From Leptospiraceae bacterium (GTDB lineage Bacteria; Spirochaetota; Leptospiria; Leptospirales; Leptospiraceae): DNA of 64,000 nucleotides. Shown here piece after piece: positions 1-9,277 of the stretch (positions are counted from its first letter, which is position 1; the number at the start of each line of letters is the position of its first letter). The stretch lies in contig JACKPA010000001.1 in assembly GCA_024233865.1 (NCBI GenBank), positions 434,001 to 498,000 of the forward strand, in the 5' to 3' direction. The translations under genes were made by a program, and so were the position numbers. The notes beneath the pieces are model-generated. The model was given only the letters and a program-made list of their open reading frames with translations, made no database searches and was not told the origin of the DNA.

Positions 1-585
1 TCCATAGCCTCTGTTTTTTTAGCTCCTTATATATTTTTTATGTTATTTGGAATTGAAAAATATACATTTTTTAGCTTTAAAATAAATTCTCTCTCCCTCT
101 TAAAAGCCCAAAATCCTCTTATTTTTATATCCTGTCTTAGTTTATATTTTTTGCGATCATTCAAAATTCAATTGGCTCTGTTTTTTTTAATGTTAATATT
201 ATTATATTATTCTATCCATACAAGAAAAATTGGAATTACGATTAGGGAAAAAGAAACAGTGTATTCTATGTACATTCCCTGTGAATATTTTTTATATGGC
301 GACTTCCGGATTTCAGAATTAGAAAAAGGTATGTATTCGGTAAAAACCGATAAATTGGCAGATGAAATGCTCTACAGATTTTCTTTAAAGCCTGCTAGAA
401 ACGTTAAACAGCCTTACAAACAAACAATTCAATATTTTGTTAGTATTATGTATTTTCCGATTGTTATAGAGAAGCAAGATGAAATAGTTATATATGATTT
501 GTCCCATTCCTATAATAATAACATCCTAAAGGTAACATACAATTCCAAAATAGATAAAATCTTAATTGAAGGACCTTTGTTTTAA
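1..585 (+). CDS. C-terminal part of a membrane protein, truncated by the window edge
   Basis: The reading frame is open from base 1, so the gene very probably begins upstream. The first in-frame ATG, at 40, lies inside a hydrophobic stretch and is unlikely to be the true start. The visible part has two or three hydrophobic helices in its first 75 residues, including one ending in LILLYYS. A soluble tail of about 120 residues follows. I do not recognise the family with certainty. A membrane-bound metal-dependent hydrolase (DUF457/YdjM-like) tail is one possibility, but no catalytic motif is visible here. The stop codon (583-585) directly abuts the 3' end of the opposing tRNA gene. Confidence 0.6.
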   Translation, partial: SIASVFLAPYIFFMLFGIEKYTFFSFKINSLSLLKAQNPLIFISCLSLYFLRSFKIQLALFFLMLILLYYSIHTRKIGITIREKETVYSMYIPCEYFLYGDFRISELEKGMYSVKTDKLADEMLYRFSLKPARNVKQPYKQTIQYFVSIMYFPIVIEKQDEIVIYDLSHSYNNNILKVTYNSKIDKILIEGPLF

Positions 586-659
586 TGGGCCCAGAAGGAC
601 TCGAACCTTCGACCCGCAGATTATGAGTCTGCTGCTCTAACCAACTGAGCTATAGGCCC
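586..659 (-). tRNA. tRNA-Met (CAT anticodon, elongator type)
   Basis: Read on the minus strand this folds as a standard cloverleaf. The acceptor GGGCCTA pairs with TGGGCCC with one T-G wobble. The D arm is GCTCAGTTGGTTAGAGC, the anticodon stem-loop GCAGACTCATAATCTGC has CAT in the loop, and the T arm contains GGTTCGAGTCC. The loop CTCATAA is that of elongator Met tRNA. A tRNA-Ile2 with lysidine-modified CAT cannot be excluded without identity-element analysis. The terminal CCA is not encoded, so it must be added by CCA-transferase. It lies 18 bases downstream of the 5S gene on the same strand and is probably co-transcribed with it. Confidence 0.9.
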
Positions 660-677
660 TTGGTAGGGAAATAAATT

Positions 678-793
678 CCTGGCGACACCCTACTCTCCCA
701 TATAGCGAACCATATAGTACCATCGGCAATGAGGAGCTTGACTTCCGTGTTCGGGATGGGAACGGGTATTTCCTCCTCTCTATAATCACCAGG
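678..793 (-). rRNA. rrf: 5S ribosomal RNA
   Basis: The minus strand carries a complete 116-base 5S rRNA. Its ends CCTGGTGAT and GTCGCCAGG pair as helix I. The conserved core CCCGTTCCCATCCCGAACAC and the later GAAGTCAAGCTC block are present, followed by GCCGATGGTA. No 23S or 16S gene is adjacent: a tRNA-Met gene follows downstream and a divergent kinase gene lies upstream. Unlinked rRNA genes are characteristic of Leptospira. The 5S gene must therefore have its own promoter in 794-906. Confidence 0.95.
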
Positions 794-912
794 ATTTATA
801 TAACCACTTTGTATTACCCGTTAAAAACGTCAACTTTAAATTTTAATTACTTTGACATTTTTTTCGATTTTCAATTTCTTATAAAAAACACTATTTTACA
901 GCCTTCGTGCCT
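794..912 (-). promoter_or_regulatory. Intergenic region that must hold the 5S/tRNA promoter
   Basis: This AT-rich gap separates divergent transcription units. On the minus strand it contains TTGACG (about 827-832) and a TTTAAC...TTATAT pair with 16-base spacing close to the 5S start. None is a clean sigma-70 promoter at the right distance, so the exact promoter is not assigned. No Shine-Dalgarno sequence precedes the kinase gene on the plus strand. Confidence 0.3.
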
Positions 913-2925
913 ATGTTAAAGTATAACGAACTTTTTAAAAGATACAAGTCTTTGTTTAAGAAACTCCTTGGATATAAAAGAGAACTCAACATTCTTCAAG
1001 ATAATCAAAAAAGGCTAAACCTTATTATGAGTAATGTTCCTATTTATATTTGTGAACTGGATAAAAACGGCAAAATTCTTTACGCGAACCGTACAAATGA
1101 AGGAACTACCGTTGATGAGGCGATTGGCACAAGCCTCATCACCTGGGTACCGCAAAATATGCGTTCCGAATTGCAAAAAACGATTGAAATGGCTTTTTAT
1201 ACAAGATCATTCCAGGTTATAGAATATTGCTTACCTGATTTAAAAGGAGAAGTTCACTATTATCAAGTCCAAATTTCTCCTATCGTTATAAATAATAAGA
1301 CAAACAGCATTGTTATGATTGCCAATGATGTTTCCAAACAAAAGGCTGTTGAGCAAACCTTAAGAGAATACCAAGAACAATTGGAACTTGTACTTAGAGG
1401 GAGTAGAGATGGTTTTTGGGACTGGAATGTTTTAACGGGGGATTTTTACATGTCTTATCGCTGGCATGAAATCATGGGTTATTCCATTGGCGATCTTGAT
1501 ATGAATATTAGCACTCTTCAGAAGATATGTCATCCGGAAGATTATCCTGAATTAGAAAAACAGATACAACAATACTTAAAAAAAGAGCAAAAAAAACCTT
1601 ATGAAATTGAACATCGTTTCTTAACAAAGTCCGGAGATTGGAAATGGATACTTGACAGAGGAAAAGTGAATGCCCGTGATACAAATGGTTATGCTTTGCG
1701 AATGACCGGAACTGCAACGGACATTACGGAAAAAAAGCGAATAGAAGAAGACTTAAAAAGAGCGAAGGAAGAAGCTGAAAATGCCAACAAAATTAAGAGC
1801 GAGTTTCTTGCCAATATAAGCCATGAAATTCGAACGCCTCTAAATGCTATTATTGGTTTTAGCGACTTGCTCCATTCATCCATTCAAGAGGCTGAGTATA
1901 AAAATTATCTCGAAACCATTAAAATAGCGAGCAATAGCCTTTTAACCTTGATCAATGACATTTTGGATATATCTAAAATTGAAGCCGGTAAAATGGAAAT
2001 TAGGTATGAAAATGTAAACGTTTCTTCCTTATTTAAAGAGCTTATTAAAATTTTTTCAGCTAAGATTTCGGAAAAAAAGATAAATTTAATTACAGAATTT
2101 GATAAAGATATGCAAGAAAATCTTATTTTGGACGAAATCAGGCTGCGCCAAATCCTGCTAAACATCCTTGGTAACGCAGTCAAATTTACCGACAAAGGAT
2201 GGATTAAACTTAGGGCAAAAACAAGCCATCAAAGAGAAGATCATAGGGTTAGGTTAGCCATAGAGATAGAAGATTCCGGGATTGGAATACCGGAAGATGA
2301 TCAGGCGTATATCTTCGAATCTTTTCGACAACAACCAGGATTAAACAACAGAAAATACGGAGGAACGGGGCTTGGACTGGCAATTACCAAACGCCTTGTT
2401 GAAATGATGAATGGAACAATAAGTTTAAAAAGTCAAGTTAATGTGGGAAGTTGCTTCCAAGTTATTTTTCATGATATACAAATATCTTCTTCTAAACAGA
2501 TTGTGGTTCCAAATAAAACCGTTGATTTAAAAAAAATTCGCTTTAACCAAGAAAAAGTTTTGGTAGTAGATGACGTAGATTCCAATAGACTTCTTCTGAA
2601 AAATTGGCTAATAAAAAAAAATCTAAACGTTATTGAGGCAATAGATGGAGAAGAAGCCATTTCTATTGCAGCAGAGCAACTTCCCGATTTAATATTAATG
2701 GATATTCGAATGCCTAAAATGGATGGGTACCAGGCTACAAAAAAACTTAAAAGTTCTCCTATAACGAAATCAATTCCTATTATTGCAGTGACGGCTTCTA
2801 TTGCAAAATTAGACGATAAAAAATTCATTATGGGCGAGCATGGTTTTTCCGGTTATTTAACTAAACCGATTATGATTGAAGACCTTATGGATGAACTTGA
2901 TCGACATTTTAATGCTATTTTATAA
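913..2925 (+). CDS. Hybrid sensor histidine kinase (PAS-PAS-HisKA-HATPase-REC)
   Basis: This is a cytoplasmic hybrid two-component kinase of about 670 residues. Two PAS domains (about 35-145 and 155-280) precede the HisKA domain, whose H-box FLANISHEIRTPLNAIIGF carries the phosphorylated His near residue 304. The HATPase domain shows N (LLNILGNAVKF), G1 (DSGIGIP) and G2 (GTGLGLAI) motifs. A C-terminal receiver has VVDD and the phospho-acceptor in LILMDIRMPKMDGY. There is no transmembrane segment, so an intracellular PAS ligand is likely. A GTG at 907 is an alternative start; neither start has a good ribosome-binding site. No response regulator gene is adjacent. It converges on the DUF1566 gene with only 4 bases between stops. 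Confidence 0.9.
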   Translation: MLKYNELFKRYKSLFKKLLGYKRELNILQDNQKRLNLIMSNVPIYICELDKNGKILYANRTNEGTTVDEAIGTSLITWVPQNMRSELQKTIEMAFYTRSFQVIEYCLPDLKGEVHYYQVQISPIVINNKTNSIVMIANDVSKQKAVEQTLREYQEQLELVLRGSRDGFWDWNVLTGDFYMSYRWHEIMGYSIGDLDMNISTLQKICHPEDYPELEKQIQQYLKKEQKKPYEIEHRFLTKSGDWKWILDRGKVNARDTNGYALRMTGTATDITEKKRIEEDLKRAKEEAENANKIKSEFLANISHEIRTPLNAIIGFSDLLHSSIQEAEYKNYLETIKIASNSLLTLINDILDISKIEAGKMEIRYENVNVSSLFKELIKIFSAKISEKKINLITEFDKDMQENLILDEIRLRQILLNILGNAVKFTDKGWIKLRAKTSHQREDHRVRLAIEIEDSGIGIPEDDQAYIFESFRQQPGLNNRKYGGTGLGLAITKRLVEMMNGTISLKSQVNVGSCFQVIFHDIQISSSKQIVVPNKTVDLKKIRFNQEKVLVVDDVDSNRLLLKNWLIKKNLNVIEAIDGEEAISIAAEQLPDLILMDIRMPKMDGYQATKKLKSSPITKSIPIIAVTASIAKLDDKKFIMGEHGFSGYLTKPIMIEDLMDELDRHFNAIL

Positions 2926-2929
2926 AAAA

Positions 2930-4396
2930 CTAGTGAGGATGACCTTTAGGGACACAAGCATTTTTTCCATTGATTAAAAAGCATTTTCCAGATATTTTTC
3001 CATGGGGTGAAACAAAAGAACAAGAAGCACCTGTTTTCAAAACCTCACAAGCAATTTGTGCTTCTCTGGGAGGTTCTGGAGGATAGTGTCCTGAAACAAT
3101 TCCTGGTGGAGCATTATTTTGTGTTTTCTTGGGAGGATCCGTTTTGTGATTAAAAGTGACATTTCCACTTCGAACACATCTGGCATAATTGTATATCCTT
3201 CTTACATCTCCTTGAGGACCAAAACCATAAGGAAAGTCTTTTGGATCACCTGTTTTAGGATCACTTCTTTGTGCTCCGGCTCCATGAACATCCATTAAAG
3301 TTAATTGGTGGGAAAACCTACCTCTCATAAAACCCAAAGCATCCCCAAAAGCAACATAAACAGCACTTGCTCCTGGAATGATTCCATCCAAATGGCTTGT
3401 GGATGACCAATAAAACGGATAATTGCTTTTCCCTCCCTCGTCTGTTATGTGGCTGGAATCAAAAACGGGTGTTATGGCAGCAGAATTCGTAGTGGCTGGT
3501 GATCTTGTATAATCTACGATGCTATGAAGTTCTTTGGCGTTAGGAAGTCGCCAATCATCTTTTCCGGCAAAGTGAAGTTTTTCACAAAAGTATAAAGCTT
3601 CTTTCCAATCAAGACTTCCATCTTTTCTTTTGAAATGCTTGGTATATTTTTTAAAATTAGGACTGCCACTATCTATTTTCGTCCAAACCAAGCCCGTTGA
3701 CTTGTCTGTAACACTACCATCTTTATTGTCATAAAAATCATTTTTGCCATAGTTTGGATTTCCCCGAACGTATCTCGCATAAAAATACTTATGATTCATC
3801 GTCCCAGACTTGGGATAACCTTTAATCCTTCCATCCGCAAAATTCACACCAAAAAAACTGTCTATTCCTTGCATTGTTGTGCTAACATAAGACGTTTGTG
3901 TTATGTATTGAGCATCTATGTATCGACCGGTAGGTGAATATTCAAAGAGAAAATACTTTGTATTGATGTAGGGAATTGCATCCGTTGGTGGAAGAGTGGA
4001 ATGGGGCATTCCTGTTCCGGTTGTGCCACTAAAATCCATTAGGGAATATAGTTCTTGAATGGTTGGAACTCGCCAATCTGTATATCCGGCAGTTTTGTCT
4101 TTTTTAGAGTCTTTTGATGCGTCTTTCCATGTTACCTTTTTAAACTTCTTTTGCCACATCAAACCGGTAATTTTGTCGGTTACGGTACCATCTTGGTTAT
4201 CAAGATAGTCCGGTAAATTACCCTGATACTGTGCGTCTTGTCCGTAAAAATCAGAATTTGGAGTAGGACAGTAGATTCCACCTTGATCTCCGTAGCAACC
4301 GTTCTGTCCTGTTTCTACAATCGGATACTTCAACGTATCTGCTCCACAAATTGTGGTAAAAAAAATAGATAAAAATAATACAAAAGCTTTTTTCAT
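2930..4396 (-). CDS. Exported protein with two DUF1566 (Lcl C-terminal) repeats
   Basis: The chosen ATG at 4396 starts a signal peptide (MKKAFVLFLSIFFTTICGAD) and gives 488 residues. An upstream ATG at 4525 would add 43 non-secretory residues and overlap the methyltransferase gene. Two copies of the DUF1566 fold are visible: one with DGTVTDKITGLMWQK followed by GYTDWRVPTIQELYSLMDF, and one with DGSVTDKSTGLVWTK followed by DDWRLPNAKELHSIVDY. A Pro-rich linker and a short Cys-containing tail follow. DUF1566 proteins are surface or periplasmic lectin-like proteins of unknown ligand, common in leptospires. The cleavage site looks like signal peptidase I rather than a lipobox. Confidence 0.8.
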   Translation of the reverse strand: MKKAFVLFLSIFFTTICGADTLKYPIVETGQNGCYGDQGGIYCPTPNSDFYGQDAQYQGNLPDYLDNQDGTVTDKITGLMWQKKFKKVTWKDASKDSKKDKTAGYTDWRVPTIQELYSLMDFSGTTGTGMPHSTLPPTDAIPYINTKYFLFEYSPTGRYIDAQYITQTSYVSTTMQGIDSFFGVNFADGRIKGYPKSGTMNHKYFYARYVRGNPNYGKNDFYDNKDGSVTDKSTGLVWTKIDSGSPNFKKYTKHFKRKDGSLDWKEALYFCEKLHFAGKDDWRLPNAKELHSIVDYTRSPATTNSAAITPVFDSSHITDEGGKSNYPFYWSSTSHLDGIIPGASAVYVAFGDALGFMRGRFSHQLTLMDVHGAGAQRSDPKTGDPKDFPYGFGPQGDVRRIYNYARCVRSGNVTFNHKTDPPKKTQNNAPPGIVSGHYPPEPPREAQIACEVLKTGASCSFVSPHGKISGKCFLINGKNACVPKGHPH

Positions 4397-4439
4397 AATA
4401 TAAGTTTGAGCAAAGAAAAACTTCTCTTGCGAGCTTATT

Positions 4440-5060
4440 TTACAGAATTCTTGCGTTTTTAAGGTTTCCAATATCGACAACAGCTCCGTATTTAATAAAA
4501 ACGTTATAAAATCTTTCATATTCATCCCCCCAATAAATCATTGCACAAGACATTGGTGCTCCTTTTCCTACATCCAAACCATTTTCTAAAAACTTAAGCC
4601 TGGTATCATATAAAAAACATACTGCTCTTGCTTGTCCAAAAACACTTTGTTTCCAGTGAGTTGTATTTGTTGCAACGGGAACCAATGCCAATATTTCAGA
4701 ACCATATTTTTTATGGGTAATAGCGCATTTTTCAAACCAATTTTTTATCGTAGTTCCTCTTTCTCTGTCAGCTCCATAAGGGGGATTCATATATATAGTA
4801 GGATAATTCCATTCTTCTTTAAGCCCATCATTATGAGGGAGCATAAATTCCGTATTCGCACTTACTATTGAATACTTATTAGAGCATGGGTCTAATGAGA
4901 TAGAACCAGCAAAAAATTTCGTTATTGCTTCAACATACTTTTTAGGTGTTCCCCAACTTTGATTTTGAGAATTAACTGTTCTCCCAGCACTCAATCCGCC
5001 TTTTCCTAGTAATTTGACCAATTTTTTTTGATTACCAGCATTCCTTCTATACACAGCCAT
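4440..5060 (-). CDS. Phage-type DNA N6-adenine methyltransferase
   Basis: This 206-residue protein matches the phage Dam-like family (DNA N-6-adenine-methyltransferase). It has an N-terminal SWGTPKKYVEAI block (a W-x-TP start is typical), then SLDPCSN, the catalytic motif IV YMNPPYG, and a LALVPVATNTTHW block typical of the family. It transfers a methyl group from SAM to adenine in DNA; the target site is unknown. Its predicted start lies 55 bases inside the 3' end of cstA with no clear Shine-Dalgarno sequence, so a later start near residue 30 is possible. No phage genes or restriction enzyme gene are adjacent, making this an orphan methyltransferase. Confidence 0.8.
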   Translation of the reverse strand: MAVYRRNAGNQKKLVKLLGKGGLSAGRTVNSQNQSWGTPKKYVEAITKFFAGSISLDPCSNKYSIVSANTEFMLPHNDGLKEEWNYPTIYMNPPYGADRERGTTIKNWFEKCAITHKKYGSEILALVPVATNTTHWKQSVFGQARAVCFLYDTRLKFLENGLDVGKGAPMSCAMIYWGDEYERFYNVFIKYGAVVDIGNLKNARIL

Positions 5061-6856
5061 ATTGTAAGTAAAATTAAGATTCCACCTACAAAAGCAAGCA
5101 TAAGGCTTGGAGTTTCACCGAACAGAAAACCGAAAAAATTCCCAACCATAGCCCACAACGTAACAAAGAGTATAAAAATCATGGGTAACAAAACATAGAT
5201 TACAGGTTTCTTGCTTCTGAATAAATAAATTACAATTACAAGCAAAGCCAATCCCGCAAGGAGCTGATTTGTTGTTCCAAACAATTTCCATAAGGCAAGT
5301 CCAGCAGGCTTTAACTTTCCGCCTTGTTCCACCTTTAAAAAAGCAAAAAACCCGATAGCCAAACAAGCCAATAGACTGCTAATATACCTGTTTTTAAATA
5401 CTTTTTGAACTGCTGTAGATGGAATGGAATCCACGATTTCTTCAATATTGTATCGCAGTAGTCTCGTGGCAGAATCCAGAGAAGTAAGAGCGAAACTGAT
5501 AACTACCAGAGCAATAAATCCTTGTCCGAAGTTTTGAGGTATACCAATGTGACTCATAAACCGACTTGTTCCAAAAATATAGGCTCCGACTTGAACACTC
5601 AATCCCTGGATTCCGGACCAAGACCTATAAAATGACATCCATTCTTCATTCGAGTTAAAACCAACCGTACAAGCAACAACAGCCGTTAAACCCAAAAGGG
5701 ATTCTCCCATCATCGCTCCATAACCAATGATTCGGGCATCTTTCTCTTGGTTGAGTTGCTTTGCCGTAGTGCCGGAACTGACGAGAGAGTGAAAACCGGA
5801 AGCAGCCCCACATGCGATGGTTATAAATACAAAAGGAATCAAATCCAAACCAATCGGTTCTTGTCGAATGGCATCTGTATGAAAAGAATCAAAGTGTCCA
5901 CCCAAGCCTCCTACAATAAATCCAAGGTAAACCAAAATAATACCTGTGTAAAGCAAAAAGGAATTGATATAATCTCGACTCTGCAAGAGCAACCAAACCG
6001 GTGTAACGGAAGCCAAAAATCCGTAAATTAACAAAATAATCTTCCATTGATCGGGATTGGGAGACCTGCCAGGATCAGCAAATCCCGTCCATTCCATAAA
6101 AGGCTCATACATTCCCAAAAAAATACTTCCAACAGTAATGGTAAAACCAAAAACGGTCAAAACGTTTAAGGAATATCCCTTCTTATAACCCAGATAACCA
6201 ATCACAAGGGCAATAATCATCATGGTTGCTGTTGGTGTTATCGCTTCGGGAAAATTGCTTTTGGGTGTAATTTTGGTCGGGGTTTCTGCCTTTAAATTCC
6301 CTTGGTCATGTTTTTTCTCTAATTCTTGCAGTGTCACTTTTTTTTCGATAACCGGTATTGCCTTTTTTGTTTGCAGGGAGGGAGCAGAATACAAGCCGGA
6401 AATTACCAATACAAAAACACCCATTGCCAAAGAAACCAAAAAGAATATAATGATGTGAAATAAGGTTCTTGCTCTGGTTCCGATTATATCAGAGGCAACC
6501 TGTCCGATAGATTTTCCTTGGTGGCGTACGGATACAACCAGAGAGCCCATATCATGGACACAACCAATAAACAGAGCACCAAAAACAACCCATAACATTG
6601 CCGGTAGCCAACCCCATATAACAGCAACCGCCGGACCCAAAATAGGTGCAAGTCCGGCTATAGAAGCAAAGTGATGTCCAAAAAGAACTATAGGTTTTGT
6701 AGGAACATAATCTACTCCATCATTAAGAGTATGGGCTGGAGTCTTTACCTCGCTTCCTCTAAGAGAAAACACTTTTTCCGATAAAAGCTTGGAATAAAAC
6801 CTGAAACCTAAAAAGTATGCAAAAAAACAAATAAAAATTACGATTAATGGAAACAT
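5006..6856 (-). CDS. cstA: CstA-family carbon starvation/peptide or pyruvate transporter
   Basis: This 616-residue polytopic inner-membrane protein carries the CstA signature block GHHFASIAGLAPILGPAVAV and the following GCVHDMGSLVVSVRHQGKSIG. About 15 hydrophobic helices are visible, with a charged loop of about 35 residues near position 185. CstA/BtsT proteins take up peptides or pyruvate, often during carbon limitation. It starts 7 bases after pheS on the same strand. A transcriptional link to pheS and mpl is probably positional rather than functional. Its 3' end overlaps the methyltransferase ORF. Confidence 0.92.
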   Translation of the reverse strand: MFPLIVIFICFFAYFLGFRFYSKLLSEKVFSLRGSEVKTPAHTLNDGVDYVPTKPIVLFGHHFASIAGLAPILGPAVAVIWGWLPAMLWVVFGALFIGCVHDMGSLVVSVRHQGKSIGQVASDIIGTRARTLFHIIIFFLVSLAMGVFVLVISGLYSAPSLQTKKAIPVIEKKVTLQELEKKHDQGNLKAETPTKITPKSNFPEAITPTATMMIIALVIGYLGYKKGYSLNVLTVFGFTITVGSIFLGMYEPFMEWTGFADPGRSPNPDQWKIILLIYGFLASVTPVWLLLQSRDYINSFLLYTGIILVYLGFIVGGLGGHFDSFHTDAIRQEPIGLDLIPFVFITIACGAASGFHSLVSSGTTAKQLNQEKDARIIGYGAMMGESLLGLTAVVACTVGFNSNEEWMSFYRSWSGIQGLSVQVGAYIFGTSRFMSHIGIPQNFGQGFIALVVISFALTSLDSATRLLRYNIEEIVDSIPSTAVQKVFKNRYISSLLACLAIGFFAFLKVEQGGKLKPAGLALWKLFGTTNQLLAGLALLVIVIYLFRSKKPVIYVLLPMIFILFVTLWAMVGNFFGFLFGETPSLMLAFVGGILILLTIWLCIEGMLVIKKNWSNY

Positions 6857-6863
6857 GTTCTAA

Positions 6864-7892
6864 TTACACAAACTGTTTTAAAAATCTCAAATTCCCCGAA
6901 TGAAAATAACGAATGTCATTGATCCCATATCGCATCATCACAAGCCTATCCAAACCCAAACCAAAGGCAAAACCGGTCCACTCATTCGGGTCAAGACCAC
7001 CCAGTTTCAGCACATTCGGATGCACGAGACCACAAGGAAGTAATTCTAACCAGCCTGATTGCTTGCAAACGGCACAACCTTTTCCTTCACAGACGGTGCA
7101 GGATATGTCCAACTCAAAACCAGGTTCCACAAAAGGAAAGTAGCCTGGTCGCAGACGGACTTTAACTTCTTTCTGGAAAATACGAGTAAGCAGAACGTTC
7201 ATCGTATAAACCATATTGGCAGCAGAAATATCTTTTCCAACTGCCATACCTTCGATTTGATAAAACGTATTTTCATGGGAAGCATCCACTTCCTCATATC
7301 GAAAAACCCTACCCGGAGCAATAATTTTGAAAGGAGGTTTAAGGACTTTCAAAGCTCTCACTTGAATGGCAGAAGTATGGGTTCTAAGCAAGTTTCCATC
7401 CGAAACATAAAACGTATCTTGCATGTCTCTAGCAGGATGATCGCTTGTAAAATTCAGGGCTTCAAAATTATTGTAGTCGGTCTCGACTTCCGGACCGTCC
7501 ATAATCGAAAAGCCCATAGAAACAAAGATGTCTTCAATTTCGTATTGGATTTTGGTGATTGGATGCAAACTACCTAACTCTTGGGATTTGATCGGTCGCA
7601 AAGTGTCATAAAACTCCGAATAGATGAGTTTTTCCAACTGCTCTTTTTTGATTTTTTCCCTCAAAGAATTTACGGTTTCTTCCAGTTCTGTGGAAACTTC
7701 ATTTGCTCTTTTTCCAATTGCCTTCTTTTCCTCAATAGACAAATTGCCTAATTTCTTTAGAACGGATGTGAGCTTTCCCTTTTTCCCGATAAACAGATTT
7801 TTATTTTTATCTAATTCTTCTTCCGTTTGTGAAGTCGGGAGGAAAACTTGCGCTTCTTTTAAAATGGATTCTACTTCTTCGATCAGGTTCAT
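6864..7892 (-). CDS. pheS: Phenylalanine-tRNA ligase alpha subunit
   Basis: At 342 residues this is the normal length for bacterial PheS. An N-terminal coiled-coil arm (residues 1-90) precedes the class II catalytic core. Motif 2 is visible around APGRVFRYEEVDASHENTF and motif 3 as FAFGLGLDRLVMMRYGI. The CTVCEGKGCAVCKQSGWLE segment is typical of the family. It charges tRNA-Phe together with PheT, whose gene is not in this window. The start overlaps the mpl stop by 4 bases (ATGA), implying translational coupling. Confidence 0.95.
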   Translation of the reverse strand: MNLIEEVESILKEAQVFLPTSQTEEELDKNKNLFIGKKGKLTSVLKKLGNLSIEEKKAIGKRANEVSTELEETVNSLREKIKKEQLEKLIYSEFYDTLRPIKSQELGSLHPITKIQYEIEDIFVSMGFSIMDGPEVETDYNNFEALNFTSDHPARDMQDTFYVSDGNLLRTHTSAIQVRALKVLKPPFKIIAPGRVFRYEEVDASHENTFYQIEGMAVGKDISAANMVYTMNVLLTRIFQKEVKVRLRPGYFPFVEPGFELDISCTVCEGKGCAVCKQSGWLELLPCGLVHPNVLKLGGLDPNEWTGFAFGLGLDRLVMMRYGINDIRYFHSGNLRFLKQFV

Positions 7893-9277
7893 ACCCTTTT
7901 CCTATTTTTTAGTATTTCGTCTATCTCTGGATATATCCCGCCAAATGCTCCGTTTGACATCCCTAGTACAATGATTTTTTCATGGGAATATTCCGAAATC
8001 AAGTTTTGCAATTTTTCAAGCAAATCCTGGGGACTTTCGCAGTATATCGCTTTTGTTCTGGAATATTGCGGAATGGTTTCTATCAATTTTGGTACGTTCA
8101 AGCGCATTTCTTGTGGAACTTTGTTTACATTAAACACTTCTGTTATCAAACAAGCATCGGAACCGGAAAAACACTTTGCAAATTCTTCTTGGAATACGCT
8201 GCGGTGGGAAGTTGCGCTTCGCGGTTCAAACAAGCTAATTACCTTAAAACCGGAAAAAGAGAAACGAACCGCTTTTATTGTTTCCAGAATGGCAACCGGA
8301 TGATGAGCAAAATCTTCCACAAAAATTGTGTCATTGCTCTGGAATCTGATTTCTTGTCTTCTTTTCACTCCGGGAAAATTCGAAGCATATCGCACTAAAT
8401 TGGTTTCACCTGGAAGAATGGTTTGGCATAACCGCAAAGCCACTTCCGTATTTAGCAAATTGTGTTCCCCCATCAAACCGGAATAAAATCTTTCGCCATT
8501 TTGGAGGCAAATAGAACCATCTTCTATTTTGAAAATCGAATCCTGTGTATTGATTCGGTATGCTTCTATAGGTGACAATTGATAATCATGGCAAATTTCT
8601 CGCAAATTTTCAGAACCCTGCCAATAAAAAACTTTTCCATTGGACGGAACAAGATTGAGAAGCCTTTTGAACATGGTTTTGATTGCATCTATGTTGGGAA
8701 AAATATCCGCATGATCAAAATCCAAAGATGTAAGAAGCAAATAGTAGGGTCTATAGTGCAAAAACTTGGAAGACTTATCAAAAAACGCAGAATCGTATTC
8801 ATCACCTTCGATTACAAAATATTCACCCTCTCCAAGATTAAATCCGGGATGCCCATCTTTTTGAATCCCACCCACAAACAACCCAGGCGACAAACCAGCC
8901 TCTTTTAAAATATGATAGATCAAAAAGGTTGTAGTCGTTTTTCCATGCGTTCCTGCCACTACTATGACTTTTTTCTTTTTTAAAAAGAAGTGCGAAATAG
9001 CCTGGGGGAGACTCATGTATTCCATTCCTGAATTTAGAACTTCCTCTAATTCTGGGTTTCCTCTCGAAATCGAATTGCCTACAATTACCAAATCATACCC
9101 ATGGACATTTTCTTTTTGGAAACCAGATTTGGGTTCAAAACCCCATTCTTTTAGTTTGTCTGACATAGGAGGATACAAGTTCAAGTCAGAACCGGAAACT
9201 TCATGCCCAATGGACTTTAGCATATAGGCAAGGTTTCCCATGGCTATTCCGCCTATTCCTATAAAAAATATCTTCAT
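7889..9277 (-). CDS. mpl: UDP-N-acetylmuramate:tripeptide ligase (Mpl-type Mur ligase)
   Basis: This 462-residue Mur ligase begins with the nucleotide-binding FIGIGGIAMGNLAYML. It carries the ATP-binding loop GTHGKTTTTFLIYHIL and the Mpl hallmark IEGDEYDSAFFDKSSKF. Mpl reattaches recovered murein tripeptide to UDP-MurNAc in peptidoglycan recycling, in the cytoplasm. MurC is the main alternative, but the EGDEYDSAFFDK block favours Mpl. It overlaps the upstream membrane protein gene and downstream pheS by 4 bases each, so the three are one translation-coupled operon. Confidence 0.88.
   Translation of the reverse strand: MKIFFIGIGGIAMGNLAYMLKSIGHEVSGSDLNLYPPMSDKLKEWGFEPKSGFQKENVHGYDLVIVGNSISRGNPELEEVLNSGMEYMSLPQAISHFFLKKKKVIVVAGTHGKTTTTFLIYHILKEAGLSPGLFVGGIQKDGHPGFNLGEGEYFVIEGDEYDSAFFDKSSKFLHYRPYYLLLTSLDFDHADIFPNIDAIKTMFKRLLNLVPSNGKVFYWQGSENLREICHDYQLSPIEAYRINTQDSIFKIEDGSICLQNGERFYSGLMGEHNLLNTEVALRLCQTILPGETNLVRYASNFPGVKRRQEIRFQSNDTIFVEDFAHHPVAILETIKAVRFSFSGFKVISLFEPRSATSHRSVFQEEFAKCFSGSDACLITEVFNVNKVPQEMRLNVPKLIETIPQYSRTKAIYCESPQDLLEKLQNLISEYSHEKIIVLGMSNGAFGGIYPEIDEILKNRKRV

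Noticed and set aside
4397..4525. Longer start of the DUF1566 gene
   Set aside because: It would hide a clear signal peptide and overlap the methyltransferase gene.
4440..5060. Part of a prophage
   Set aside because: No capsid, integrase or other phage genes lie around the methyltransferase.
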